Assembly (NCBI GenBank): GCA_902805475.1
Contig: CADCSX010000002.1
Span: 3,720,001 to 3,784,000, forward strand
Reading direction: 5' to 3'
DNA length: 64,000 nt
Source of the DNA: Entonaema liquescens
Taxonomy: Eukaryota; Ascomycota; Sordariomycetes; Xylariales; Xylariaceae
In this document: positions 10,721-24,129 of the stretch, piece by piece
Numbering within the stretch: position 1 is the first letter of the stretch
Layout of the letters: each line of letters opens with the position of its first letter
The notes under the pieces: model-generated
The model's database searches: none
What the model was told of the DNA's origin: nothing
What the model saw: the letters and a program-made list of their open reading frames with translations, nothing else
Program-made: the position numbers and the translations under genes

Positions 10721-11750
10721 ATGGCGTTGAAGCGCATCAACAAGGAACTCACAGACTTGGGCCGGTATGTTGGTGCTTTTTTTTTCTCTTATCGTGGTAA
10801 ACGTTTGTCTGGCGATGGTACTTGGCCTGTATCCTGAATGAGCCCAAGGTGGGGCTGCCATAGAAAGGCAGGGCGGGGATCTCGATACAATACAGCCTCA
10901 TCAAGAAAAACCTCGCACGTATTTACGATCGCTACAGGATGGCTTTTATCAAGGGATCATTTGGCTAATATTTTATCTCTCATTAGTGACCCTCCCTCAT
11001 CATGCTCTGCTGGTCCAGTCGGTGAAGATTTGGTAAGCATCATCCTTTCCCCCCACCGAGGAATTGTTCCGCGTCAATGTTATCTACCTACTACTTGACT
11101 CAGTTGGGCGTGAGCAACTGTACCACGGAACCCTTCCTGGTGAGGAAGTATCCTATCATTGACTATTGCTGACTTGCCCTCTCTACAGTTCCACTGGCAA
11201 GCAACGATTATGGGACCTGTAAGCCACCCCTCCGATTTCCTCGCATTTTCTTGTTCATTGGCACGCACGTGTCACTACGTACGCTATGGGTTGCTGCTAT
11301 ATTAGCTGCGGCTCTGTTAGCTGAACTTTATGCATCAAAGGTCAATTCGCGGTGCTAATGGATTATTGTAGGGTGACTCGCCGTACTCTGGAGGTGTCTT
11401 CTTCCTTGCCATTCACTTCCCGACAGACTACCCCTTCAAGCCTCCTAAGGTTAACTTCACAACCCGCATCTACCATCCCAATATCAACTCTAACGGCAGC
11501 ATTTGCTTGGACATTCTGAGGGACCAATGGAGTCCTGCCTTGACCATCTCTAAGGGTATGTCGCATTGGGTACCTACCCGGTGAAATATTCTCGTTCTAA
11601 TCTTCCGCAGTGCTCCTATCGATCTGCTCCATGCTTACTGACCCCAACCCCGATGATCCTCTTGTCCCCGAGATCGCGCACGTATACAAGACCGACCGGG
11701 CAAGATATGAAGCTACGGCCCGCGAGTGGACCCGCAAGTATGCCATCTAG
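10721..11750 (+). CDS. UBC4: Ubiquitin-conjugating enzyme E2, Ubc4/Ubc5 type
   Basis: Five exons (10721-10764, 10987-11032, 11189-11218, 11372-11555, 11611-11750) give 147 aa, exactly the length of Ubc4/UBE2D enzymes. It accepts ubiquitin from E1 on the active Cys and passes it to RING/HECT E3 targets; Ubc4 serves bulk turnover of short-lived and misfolded proteins. Recognisable pieces in order are MALKRINKELTDLGRDPP, GEDLFHWQATIMGP, DSPYSGGVFFLAIHFP, YPFKPPKV, IYHPNINSNGSICLDIL with the HPN motif and catalytic Cys, QWSPALTISKVLLSI, DPNPDDPLVPEIA and REWTRKYAI. All introns are GT-AG; the first is long (222 bp), as often seen in this gene. No residue of the active site is missing. Confidence 0.97.
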
Positions 11751-12594
11751 GATAACGAGTAAGAAGAATTCGCTGGCGAACAATGACGCTTGGCATGGGA
11801 GGCAGTGAGCATAGCACTTATTGGTAGTGATACTCTGGAAGGGATATGGATTTCTCCTTCCAACCTAGGCAATACGATCTGCATTCACCCGTGTCTCTGT
11901 CCATTCGTCGTTATGGCTTAGTGTGCCTCTTCGATGAACATTAGAGCACATGATTTCAGGAGTGGAATGAAGAATGACTTGCTAAGGAGGATGAAGCTCT
12001 ACGAAAGACATGATATGTTGGAGTGATCTGGAGGAACTCTCTGGCTTTACATTTTAGTCCTCCCTGACATTCACCGCAGATTTGTTTTAATGCATGCACG
12101 TTTCCCTTCTCCCCTTCCGTATACTTTTCGTGAAGTCTATAAATAAGCTCCAGGGCTCGTTACGACCTAAATAGTATGAAAAACGTTATGATTTCTGTGA
12201 ATGGTAGTTGATGTTAGGCCTTTCAAAGGATCATTAGGGTGTACCGTGGTGAGTCAGGGGAGCTGCAACGTTAACGTAGAGTGTAGAGCGAACCAATCCA
12301 AGGCACAAGGATCAAGCCGAACCAACTTTTTGGGGACCTTTTGTTCTGCGTAGTAATTGTGTGAGAACATGGAGTTTCGACTTAAGATGTAGGTGCATGT
12401 GATAAAAGGAAGCAAGATCTATGGAAACGTGGCGTATGCATCTACATACATGTACCCCTTGTTTTAGCCGCCGAACCCGGATACCTACGAAAATATAATC
12501 TTTTCAGCAATGGTCTCATATCAAACTTATGTTTTCGCCGGCGGTCATACGGTGATGGTATGTTCGTTTAAATAGTAAGACACTGATTTAGGTA
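11751..12594. other. 3' flank of UBC4 up to the AT-rich element
   Basis: It contains the 3' untranslated region of the E2 gene and about 700 bp of ordinary-composition DNA. No gene is seen. Composition changes abruptly soon after the terminal inverted repeat that starts at 12595. Confidence 0.5.
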
Positions 12595-12730
12595 TTAGTG
12601 CTGTCTACACAAGTTCGACGTAGCATCCCCAAAGGGATATTACGCATTGATTAAAAAAACAGGCAATAATTAAGGATTTAACTAAAATATTTCTATTTAA
12701 ATATGTTTTTTACTAAAAATTAAATAATAT
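12595..12730 (+). repeat. Left terminal inverted repeat
   Basis: The outer 45-60 bp are of normal composition and match the right copy; the inner part carries C-to-T and G-to-A changes relative to it (for example GATTAAAA against GATTAAGG). Its inner limit is approximate. Confidence 0.8.
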
Positions 12731-15700
12731 TAATTAAAATAATATTTTTAATTATTAAATATAAAAATTTTAAAATTTATTTATTAAAATATTAATTTAA
12801 TATTATTAATTTTTAAATTTTTTTAAATAATTAAAAAATTTTTATAATTAAAAAATTATTAATTATTATTAAATTTATTTATTTAAAAATTTATTTTTAT
12901 TTAAAAAGTTATTTAACTTTTTTAAATTAATTTAAATTATATATTTTAAAATTAAATTTTTATTAATATTTTTTAAATATTATAAAAAAATTTTATTATT
13001 ATTAATTAAAATAAATTTATTATTTATAATATTTATTTAAATTAATTTAAAATAATTTAAATATATTAATTTATTTATAATTTTAACGTTTAAATTAATT
13101 ATTAATTTATAATATTTAAAAATTAATAAAAAAAATTTTAAAAGTAAATATTATTAAAAAAAATTTTTTAAATAATAATATTAAATAATTTTATTAAATT
13201 TAGTTTTTATAACCCGGATATAATTATATATTACGTATAATTTTAATGTTTAAATTTTAAAAAATATATTAATTTTATTTAATATAATTTTAAATAATTT
13301 TTAGTTTTTATTTAATTTATAAATAATACGTTTTATAATTAATATTTAATTATTTAAAAAATCTTTTTTTAAATTAATAAATTTATTAAATATAATTATA
13401 TTAAAATTATTTAAATTTAATTTATTATATATATTTAAAATTATTTTTATATATTTTATATAAATGGAATATTTTTTTATAAATATATTTTTAAATATAA
13501 ATATTTTTAATTTTTTTATTAATTATATTATTAATTTATTATAAAAAAAATAATTTATAATATCGTTTTATATATTATTATTATTTTTTATAACGTTATT
13601 ATTATTATTTTTACTTTTTTATAATTAAGTTAAATTTAAATTAAAATTATTAAATTTATAATTTTAAATAATTAATAATTTATTATTTATATTTTTAATA
13701 TTATTATTATTTTATAAAAATAATAATAAAATATTATTTTAAATTATTTAATAATTTATAAAATTATTATGTAATATTAATAAATTTATAAATTTATTTT
13801 ATAATATTAAAATTATAAAAATATATTTATAATTAATATATATTAAATATTTATTAAAAAAAATTTATTATATTATATTTAATATATTAATTTTTAATAA
13901 TAAAGTTTAAATATTAAAAATAAATTATAATTAAAAAAAATAATATATTTTAAATTAAATTAAAAAAATTAAAGTTTTTTTTATTATTAAAAAATATTAC
14001 TTTTTTAATAATTATTTTTTTTATATAAAATTAAATTATAATAAATATAAAATAAAAGTAAAATTATATATATTAATACGTACGTTTAAAATAATATATA
14101 TATTTTTTTTAATAATTAAAATTTTTATTATATTTATTATTTTTTTTATTTATATTATTAATTTTTTATAATTATTAATAAAAAATTAAATATTATTATT
14201 ATAATATAAAATTAATTTAAATAATTAGGAAATATTATTTTTAAAATAATAATATTATTTATTAATTGATTTAAATATTTATATTTTATAATAATTTTTT
14301 TTAATTTTTCGGAAAAATTTTTAAAAAAAAAAATTAAATTTAAACTTTTTTTTTTAATAATATTAATATAAAATAAAATCTTATAATAATTATATTATTT
14401 TAAAGTTATTAATAACAATTTTTAAATTTGTTATTTTTTATATTTAAAAAAGAAATAAATAAATTTTAATTTAAAAAAAAAATAATAAAAAAATTTATTT
14501 TTATTAATTTTTTTTTTAATATATTAATAAAATGTTTATTAATTAATAATTATATAATATTTAATAAAATACAATTTTATATAAATTTTATTTTTTATAT
14601 TAATTTATATAAAAAATAAAATTTTATTAAAAATTTAATTATTTTAAAAAATATTTTATTATTTAATTTTAAAAATTTAACGATATATTTTTAAATTTAC
14701 TTTTAAATAATTAAATAATTTAATTAATTAATATTTTTTTCCCATTTAAAATTATTAAACTATTATTATTTTTATAAAATAAATTATTAAAAATATTTTT
14801 AATTAAAAAAATTTTTTATAAATTTTATTTTTTTAATTTAAACGTATTTATTATTATTATTATTACCATTATTATTACCATTAATAATAACAATAATAAT
14901 AATAACATTATAATTAAAATAATTTATAAACATAATATTTAAAATATATTTAATTTTAATAAAAAAAACGTTTTATTATATACATTTATTAATAATTATA
15001 TATATTATAAAATACATTTATATAATTAATAAACATATAATTTTTTAAATTATATAAAAAATAATTTAAAAAATTTACGTTTATATCATTATTTTCCCGC
15101 GTTTTTTTTATAATAATATTTTTTTTTTATTAAACTTTTTTTCCTACCATTAATTTAAAAAAAATAATTACTATATTAATTATATTAAATTTTTTTTAAT
15201 TATTAATTAATAAAGTAATTATAAATTTTATAATATATAATTATATTAAAATATAATTAATATAAATTTAAAAAATATTTTAATTTTATATATTTAAATT
15301 TATAATTATTTATATATTAATAATTATTAATATAATTAATATATAAACAGTTATAATTTATAATAAAAATATATAGTATTTTTAATAATAATATTAAATT
15401 AAAATATTAATTTAATAAATAATATTTATATTTATTATTATTATAATAATAATAAAATACGTTATTTCTTTATAAATATATAAAATTTTTAATAATATAA
15501 TATATTATATATATATATTAATTAAAAATTAATAATTTTATTAATATTAATATTAATATTTAAATTAATATTCGTTTTACTTTTTATTTTTATTTTATTT
15601 TTTATTTTTATTTTATTTTTTATTTTTACGTTAATAAAATTTATAATTATTATTACTAATTTAAAAATAATTTATTATATGGATTTATATAAATTTATAT

Positions 15701-16794
15701 TTAAATAAAAACGGATTAATATTCGAATTAATTTTAAAAATAAATTAATAACGTTATTTATTATAAAAAAAAAAAAATAATAACGTACGTAATAATTGTT
15801 TTTAAAAAAAGAAAAATAATAAAATTGTTAATAATAAATAAAAAACTTTATTATATAATATATTTAAATTTATAAATAAAATAAATTAATTATAATTATT
15901 TATTAATATTTATAAAAATTTTTTAAATTATAAATTATAATTATATACGCAAATATGTATTTTAATAAATATAATTATAATTATTATAATAAATATTTAT
16001 AATAAACATAATTATAATATTTTTAAAATATATAAATATTTATTATAATTTAAATAATTATAATATTATAAATATATAAATACCCATTATAATTTAAATA
16101 ATTATAATATTATAAATACATAATTACCCATTATAATTACAATTTATTTTTATATTATTTTTTTATATAATTATTAAATATTATTAAATTGAAAATATAA
16201 TATTAAAATTTTTTATACGTATAAAAATTTTTTAAAAAAATAATCTTATATTTATTATAAAATAATATATTAAAATATATATTTTAATAATTAATTATTA
16301 TTTAATAATAAAATAATTAAAAATATAATATATTATTTAAAATAAAAAAAGAAAATTTAATTAAAATTTTATAAATTATAATAAAATTTTTAATTATATA
16401 AAATAAAAATTAATATATATAATTATAAATTAATTTTTAAAATTTAATATATAAATAAATTTATTAAAATATTTCTGCGCGTATAAAAAATATCAATATT
16501 ATATTTTATATTTAATTAAATTTAATAAATATATAAAAAAACGAAATAAAATAATTAAATTATTAAATATAAAATTAATAAAATTATTTAAATAAAAATG
16601 AATGGTATTATTTATAAAACTTTTTTATATTTATATTTAATTTAATTTAATATTTATTTATATAATTTTATTTTTAACATTTATAATTTTAATGGTTATA
16701 ATATAATAAAATTAATATTAAAAAATTATTTAAATAAATTTATATTTTATAAAAAGGTTTTTAATTATTAAAAGTTTTAAATAAATATTAAAAA

Positions 16795-17015
16795 TTTTCG
16801 AAAATTAATTAAAAATTATAATATTAAAGATTTTCGAAAATTAATTAAAAATTATAATATTAAAGGTTTTTAAAAATTAATTAAAAATTATAATATTAAA
16901 AATTTTTAAAAATTAATTAAAAATTATAATATTAAAAACTTTTAAAAATTAATTAAAAATTATAATATTAAAGATTTTTAAAAGTTAATTAAAAGTTATA
17001 ATATTAAAAATTTTT
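16795..17015. repeat. 36-bp tandem repeat, about six copies
   Basis: Units start at about 16795, 16831, 16867, 16903, 16939 and 16975. Each contains the core AATTAATTAAAAATTATAAT followed by ATTAAA and a variable GATTTTCGA/ATTTTTAA joint. The array lies inside the AT-rich element. Confidence 0.85.
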
Positions 17016-20000
17016 AAAAAATTTAAAAATAAAACAAAAACATATTTATCGATTTTACAACTTTATTATTAATTTTAACAATAATATTATTTAATTAAAA
17101 GATTTTATTTTTTACAAAAATTTGCAAAAATTAAAAATAACTACGTTATAAAAATATTAATAATTTAAATATTTAATATTTTTAATAATTAAAATAAAAA
17201 TATAAATTTTTTTTATTAATTTATTTATAATATTATTTAATTTTTTATAATTATATTAGTTAAAATTTAAATATATATTTATTATATTAATTAAAATTTT
17301 ATATTTATATATAATATTAATTATTAATTTATATTTTTATAAATTTTTTTATAAAAAATTATATTAATTTAATAAAATTTTATTATTTTATGCAAATTTT
17401 ATATTTATTTATATTATTTTTTATTACTTTTTTCTTTTTATTATTATTATAATTTTATTTATTTATTTTAATTATTTTTTTATTTTTATAATTAAAAATA
17501 AGTTTGCGTTATATATAATAATACGTAAATTTTTAAAAAATGAAATAAAAAAGTTTTAATATAATAATATTTATTATATTAATAATATAATATAAATTTA
17601 ATTTCGTTTTTTTTATAAAATTTTAATATTATTTAAAAAATTTTCAAATATATTTATTAACGTATTACGTTTTTTTATTTAAAAAATAAATATTTATTAA
17701 TTAAAAAAAAATAAAATAATTATATAATTTAATATTTTTAACGTTATTAAATTAAATTTATTATTATTAAAAGTTTTTTATTTATTAAAAACTTTTATTT
17801 TTATAATAAGTTATTTATAAAATATTTTAAATTTTAAAATTTAAAATAATAAAATCTGAGATAATAAATTTATATGTTATATTTTTATTTTTTTTATTAT
17901 ATTAATAATATTAATTTTTTAAAATTATATATTAAAAATAAATTCGATAAAATTATAAAATTTTTATTAATTAATACGGAAACTTCTTATTTAAATTAAT
18001 AAAAAAATTAAAAAAATAATAAATAATATATAAAAATAAAAATTATTTAATAATATAAAAGTATAATATAATATTGATTTTTTATTTATATTTTTAATAA
18101 TATATAAAAATATTATTTTTAATAATTTTAAAAATGTTATAAATTTTATAATAATAATATTATTGGTTATTATAAATAATTAAATTTTATAATAATAGTA
18201 ATTTTTATTATTTTTTATTAAAAAAAGTTTAATTTTATATAATTCGAAATTTAATTTATTTATTAAATATATTATTAAAATAATAGGTTTTTTTTTAATA
18301 AATTAAAAAAATAAAAATTTTAATTTTTATTATTATATATAAAATATTTATTTTATTTTATATTTAATTATAAAAAGTAAAAGAAATTTAAATTTTTAAT
18401 TAATAAGTAAAAATTAAGTTTTTATTAATAGTTAAATTATTTTAAATATAATTTAATTAATTTTTTTATTATAAAATATAGTTTTTTTTTACGTTTATTA
18501 ATTAATATATATTTCGATTTTTATAATATAAAAATTTATAAAAATTACGTATAAAAAAATTAAAATTGTTAATATATTAATTAAAAATTTTATTTATTAT
18601 ATTTAATATATTAAAAAATTTGTTTTATTTTTATTTAAAATTTTTTAAATTTATATTTAATAATATAAAATATTATATAATAAAAAATTAATATATAATT
18701 ATTAAATATTAAAAAAAATTTTAAAATATAAAAATTTAATGGTTTTAAAAAGTATTTTTTTATATTAATTAAATATTTTAATTTAAATTATAATAAAAAT
18801 ATTATTATATTTAATAAAAAAACCGCGGGAATAAAAGTTTTAAAAAATATAAAAAATAAAAATAAAAAAACGTAAAATTAAAATAAAATAAAATAAATAA
18901 CTTTTTTAATAAAATATATTTATATTTTATTTTTAATAATTTTTATAAAATTTATTATATTTTAAACCTTGTTAATAACATTTATTTAATATAATTTAAT
19001 TAAAAATTAATTTTATAAATTTATTTAAATAATAATAAAACTTTAAATTTTAATTTTATAATTATTAATATAAAATATATTTTTCCAACGTTTTATTTTT
19101 TTTATTTTTATTAAATATTATTATTTTAAATTATTTTTTTTTATTTTATTAATATTATTTTATTTAAAATATTTAAAACAATTTGCGTAATTCGCGTAAT
19201 AAGTTTAATTATTAATATTAATAAAATATATACGTATAATAATTAAAATAAAATTATAAAAATTTTAAAAAATTATATAAATTATAATATTTAATATTAA
19301 AATTTTAATTGTTTTTTTCTTTTTATTTACATTTAATATTAATTATTATTATTTATTTATAAATTATATATTTTATTAATATTTTTTATATATTAATAAT
19401 ATAAATAATTTTAAAATTATTATAACGTCCGAAATAATAATTAATATTTTCGTTTTAATTTTAATTAACATTATTTTTATTTTTTTATTTATTATTTTTA
19501 CTTTATTTATTATAATTTTCGATAATTTTATTAAAATTAAAATTTAATTAACAATTTAAATTTTTTTTAAAAATTAATTTAAATTAATTAAAAGTATTAT
19601 TAAATATTTTAATATATTATATAAATATATTTTAAATTAATATAATAAGTTCTATTTTTATAATAAAAATAGTGGTAATAATATTATTTTTATTAATTTT
19701 TAAAAAATGGTTTTTTACATATAATTTTATTAATTAATTAAAATTAATTATTATATTAATGTAAATATTATTTAATATATTATTAATTAAATTATTTTAT
19801 TTAATTATAATATATATTTTTATTTTAAATATATTTAATAATAATGGGTAATTTAATTTTTAAAATAAAATTGCTATATTTTTAAACGAATTTAAAGTTA
19901 ATTAATATTAATTATTTATAAATTAATTTATAATATTACCATTATTATTCGTTAATTTAATAAATTATATTAAATATAATAAAATTATTATATTAAATTT

Positions 20001-21818
20001 TAATATATATATAATATAAATAAAATTAATATAAAAATCAATTATTTAAATAAAATATAATTATAAATTTAAAATAATTTTTCGAAATTTTATTTAATTA
20101 ACTTTAATTTTAAAATATTTATTATAATAATCGAAACTTATTTTATTATAAAAATAATAATAATCCCGTTTTTAATGTTATTTAATTATTAAATATTAAA
20201 AAATTAAATATTTAATAAATTAATTAATAATATAATATTAATTATTAATAAAAATGATTAAATTAATAATATAATTAATTTAAATTAATTCGAATATTTT
20301 AATTAATATATAACGTTAAAAAACTTTAATAAAAAACGTTTTTTAATATTAAATAATTATAATAACTATTTAATGATTTAATTTTATAAATAAGTTATTA
20401 AATTAAAAATTATTATATTTCTTTTATTATTTTATTTTACGTATAAATTTTAATTATTTAATTTTAGGTTTTTTAATATATTAAAATTAAAATATTAATA
20501 ACAATTTATTTAAATTATTAAAATTAACGTATATAATTATGTTAAAATTAATTTTTTAATTAAATATTATTTTATTTATAATTGTATATTTATGCGTAAT
20601 AATATTAAAAATATTTAACGTAAATATAAAATATATTTTTATAAACTATAAATAATATTAAATTATTTTTAAAATTTATTATTATTAATTCCCGTAATTA
20701 TTTTATATTATAATAAATTTAATTATATAATATTTATTTTTAATTAAAAAAATAAAAATTTAATAATTTTATTTTTATATAAAAAAATTAATTAAATAAT
20801 TATATATATATTAATAATAGATTTATAAGTTATTAATAAGTTTTTTAAATTTGTTTGTTTTTATTTAAAAATTTTAAAAATTAATTAAATATTAATATTT
20901 TTTATTATAATATATATTTATCGAAAATTTAAAAAAAATTATATATATAATAATTATAAACGGATTTATAATTACGAAAAAATTATATAATTTATATATA
21001 ATAATTATCGAATAATAATAACGTTAATTAAAAAAACGTGTTTTAAATTATATTAAACTATTTGTAATAAAAAATGGCCGGTTTTATTTTATTGTTGATA
21101 ATGCGGAATAACGCGGTTATTAACGTTAAATTATTAAAAAAAAAAAAAAAAAACATAATAATAAAAAAACGTTATATTACGCAAATGGTTTATTAGTATT
21201 TAAACAATATTTAAAATATTTATAAACTTTAAAATATATAATTATTATAAATTTTTTTTAAATTATAATAACGCATTATAATTTTATTATTATTTTTAAC
21301 GTAAATTATAAAAAAATCTTCGTTTTTATAAAAACGGTATTATAAAAACATACGTTATAAAACTTAATGAATTTACCGAAAATTAAAAATTAACTTAAAT
21401 AAATTAAATTTAATAAATAAAACAAAATTTAATAATTAATAAAAAAAATTTTAAAAAATGTTTTTATCCATTTACCGTTTTATGAATTTTTTTAATTAAT
21501 TTTTAATTAATAAAATTATTAAAAAGTACCGTTAAAAAATAATTATTTATATTTATTAACGTATTAAAACATTTTATTTTAAATAATAAATAAATTTGAA
21601 AATTTTTAATTTTAATAAAATTAATTTAATTACGTTAATATATAATAATATTTAAATTACTTTAAAAACTTTAATAAATAAAAATATCAATGATTTTATC
21701 TTTAAAAAAATATTAAAAAAAAATTTAAAAAAAATTTAAAAAAAAGAAAATTTTAAAATAATTAAAAATAAATTTAAAAATATATATAATTAACCGTTAT
21801 ATATTATATAACTTTAAA

Positions 21819-22178
21819 ACCGCAATTAAAGTTTATTTAAAACTTTTAACCCGTAATTAAAATTTATTTAAAACTTTTAACTCGTAATTAAAATTTATTT
21901 AAAATTTTTACACCGTAATTAAAATTTATTTAAAGTTTTTACATTATAATTAAAATTTATTTAAAACTTTTACACCGTAATTAAAATTTATTTAAAATTT
22001 TTAATCCGTAATTAAAATTTATTTAAAGTTTTTATATTATAATTAAAATTTATTTAAAACTTTTACACCGTAATTAAAATTTATTTAAAATTTTTAACTT
22101 ATAATTAAAATTTATTTAAAGTTTTTATATTATAATTAAAATTTATTTAAAACCTTTAACCCGTAATTAAAACTTTTT
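21819..22178. repeat. 31-bp minisatellite, about 11.6 copies
   Basis: The unit contains TAATTAAAATTTATTTAAA followed by a variable ACTTTTAACCCG joint. Many units keep a CpG (CCGTAATT) while others read TTATAATT at the same place, a C-to-T/G-to-A pattern. It lies about 0.75 kb inside the right end of the element. Confidence 0.88.
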
Positions 22179-22324
22179 ATAATTATATTATTACAATTAA
22201 AATCTTTTTAAAAATTAATTATTAATTATTAACTTTTTATATACTTATTAAATATATTTAAATATATAATAAAAAAATAAAAATTCAAATACGCAAAAAC
22301 ATTTTTTAATAAATTATATAATAT

Positions 22325-22720
22325 AAAAATAAATTAAATTAAATATATAAATAAATAAATAAACGTTAAAATATAAATAATTATAATAAATTAATACATA
22401 AATATATATTAAAATATAAAAAATTAATATGTAAATAAATATTAAAATATAAATAATTATAATAAATTAATAAAATATAAAAAATTATAATAAATTAATA
22501 TATAAATACGCATTAAAATATAAAAAATTAATACGTAAAAAAATATTAAAATATAAATAATTATAATAGATTATAATAGATTAATATGTAAATACACATT
22601 AAAATATAAAAAATTAATACATAAATAAATATTAAAATATAAATAATTATAATAAATTAATAAAATATAAAAAATTATAATAAATTAATACGTAAATATA
22701 TATTATAATAAAAATATAAT
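22325..22720. repeat. Compound AT-rich tandem repeat
   Basis: ATTAAAATATAAATAATTAT and AAAATATAAAAAATTA blocks alternate at least four times, with ATACGTAAATA/ATACATAAATA spacers. Unit boundaries are blurred; the longer period is on the order of 110 bp by eye. Confidence 0.6.
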
Positions 22721-22794
22721 ATAATTATATAATTATATAAATTATAAAATATTATTATAAAGAAAATATATATATTAAAAAAGATACATTTAAA

Positions 22795-22926
22795 TTGTAT
22801 AGGGTTCCTAGTAAAATTGTATATATAAGGTAAATCTCGGTTAAATCCCAAATCTTACCCATTTCCTTAATCAATACGCAGCACCCCCTTAAGGGTGCTA
22901 CGTCGAACTTGTGTAGACAGCACTAA
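22795..22926 (-). repeat. Right terminal inverted repeat, largely un-RIPped
   Basis: This copy has normal base composition almost throughout and contains a small hairpin (GCACCCCCTTAAGGGTGC at about 22880-22898). It pairs in inverted orientation with 12595-12730 and shows the sequence before mutation. Confidence 0.8.
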
Positions 22927-23485
22927 TATATCGATCCTGCCGTAAAAAAGACAAATACAAATATAGACGTTGAGGGGACACTTAGACGTCCAGATTTGGA
23001 TGTTACCAGGTTGTAGGATCCGAAGGGATGCGTTAGGGTCCTTTTCCGATTTATATTTGTATAACATCAGATCACGAGGACACGGAGATAGAAGAGAAGG
23101 TGGATGATGTTAAAATAAAGAAGAAACAGAACGAAACTGTGAACATGAAAAGAATACCGACTCGATGCGCGGGATATGTTGGGCATAGATGGGCGTATGG
23201 TCTTATACTTAATGAATGAGATCTTCTCTGGGATCTGGTCGCATTGTATGGCGGCATAATACCATAATGCATTAGTTTACGGTAACGATCCATGTGGGAT
23301 AGACTCAAGTTAAATCAAATTCGTCATCTGGTTGGTGATGTGATTGTCTTACCGGGCTGCCTATTTGCTTCTAGAGAACTCAGCTGGTGGTTACATTTCT
23401 CACCTGCGCCGTGAGCTGTGAGCGGCTTTCGCTGATGTGGTTCGACAAACGCTGGCGCCAGGCGGCTGATGAGACTAAGCTTATA

Positions 23486-23522
<37 letters not shown>

Positions 23523-23643
23523 TATTTTAGCTTAGCGAAGACTATCTAATGCTGCCAAAATTGTATAGCGCTTCCTTGGTAATCCCTCCCTAATAAACTA
23601 TTGTCAAATTTGGGCTTTATGTGTTAAGGAGAGAGACCAAATT
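22927..23643. other. Intergenic region between the large element and the MITE
   Basis: No gene is seen. A perfect TA run of about 26 bp lies at 23492-23518, flanked by imperfectly inverted CTAAGCTTATATTT and ATATTTTAGCTTAG, so it could extrude as a hairpin. Confidence 0.5.
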
Positions 23644-23646
23644 TTA

Positions 23647-24126
23647 GGCCGTGAACGGCTCAGATTTTAAGCCTATGCTTAAAAAAAAAAAGATACTTTT
23701 AAGTCCCATATAAAATAAGTGGGACCACGATGTATTTCCATCTTACTGAGTCATGACCCTGAATTATGCCCTTACTTACCGCTTTCCTATTTTAGAAGTG
23801 AAGGACCTCTATAATTGGTCGAAAGCGTAAGAACACAGCAAAATGCCGTAAACCCCAGTTTACAGACTGGGCTTATTTTCGAATAAGCCCTCCTTCCTAA
23901 ACGAGTAATTAGAGGGTCCCTTAAGCCCTTTTAGGCCTAGTATACTACCACTTCTAGCGCGATACATTGCTTACAGGGAGTTAACTCAATTTCTATGGGT
24001 CAATCCAGAATTTGTGGCTTGAATACTGCCCAAAAAGGAAAGGTTTTTTTTACTAGCGTAAAAAATATTCGAAGGTAGGCTTAAAATCCTGTAAGCCTAC
24101 CCTTAAAATCTGAGCCGTTCACGGCC
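23647..24126. mobile_element. 480-bp MITE, PIF/Harbinger (Tourist)-like
   Basis: The ends are perfect 25-bp terminal inverted repeats beginning GGCCGTGAACGGCTCAGATT, and the element is flanked on both sides by TTA (23644-23646 and 24127-24129). A 3-bp TTA/TAA duplication with GGCC-type ends is characteristic of PIF/Harbinger-derived MITEs. It has no coding capacity and internal inverted segments (GGGCTTATTTTCGAATAAGCCC split around 23870). Unlike its neighbour element it is not RIP-eroded. Confidence 0.85.
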
Positions 24127-24129
24127 TTA

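Larger units (their letters stand above)
12595..22926. mobile_element. 10.3-kb AT-rich RIP-eroded element with long terminal inverted repeats
   Basis: The left end (from TTAGTGCTGTCTACACAAGT at 12595) recurs as an exact reverse complement ending at 22926. About 30 bp are identical, and after that the two ends can be aligned for at least 130 bp with differences that are almost all C/T or G/A transitions. A TA dinucleotide abuts both outer ends (12593-12594, 22927-22928), compatible with a TA target duplication. From about 12650 to 22795 the DNA is almost pure A/T with residual C and G mostly in CpG, as expected after RIP. No intact gene remains, so the family cannot be named; a TA-target Tc1/mariner-like element (perhaps with nested insertions) is possible but 10 kb is long for it. 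Confidence 0.75.

Noticed and set aside
12650..22795. Mitochondrial DNA insertion or centromere as cause of the AT-rich block
   Set aside because: Terminal inverted repeats with transition-only differences point to a RIPped transposon; no mitochondrial gene features were visible.
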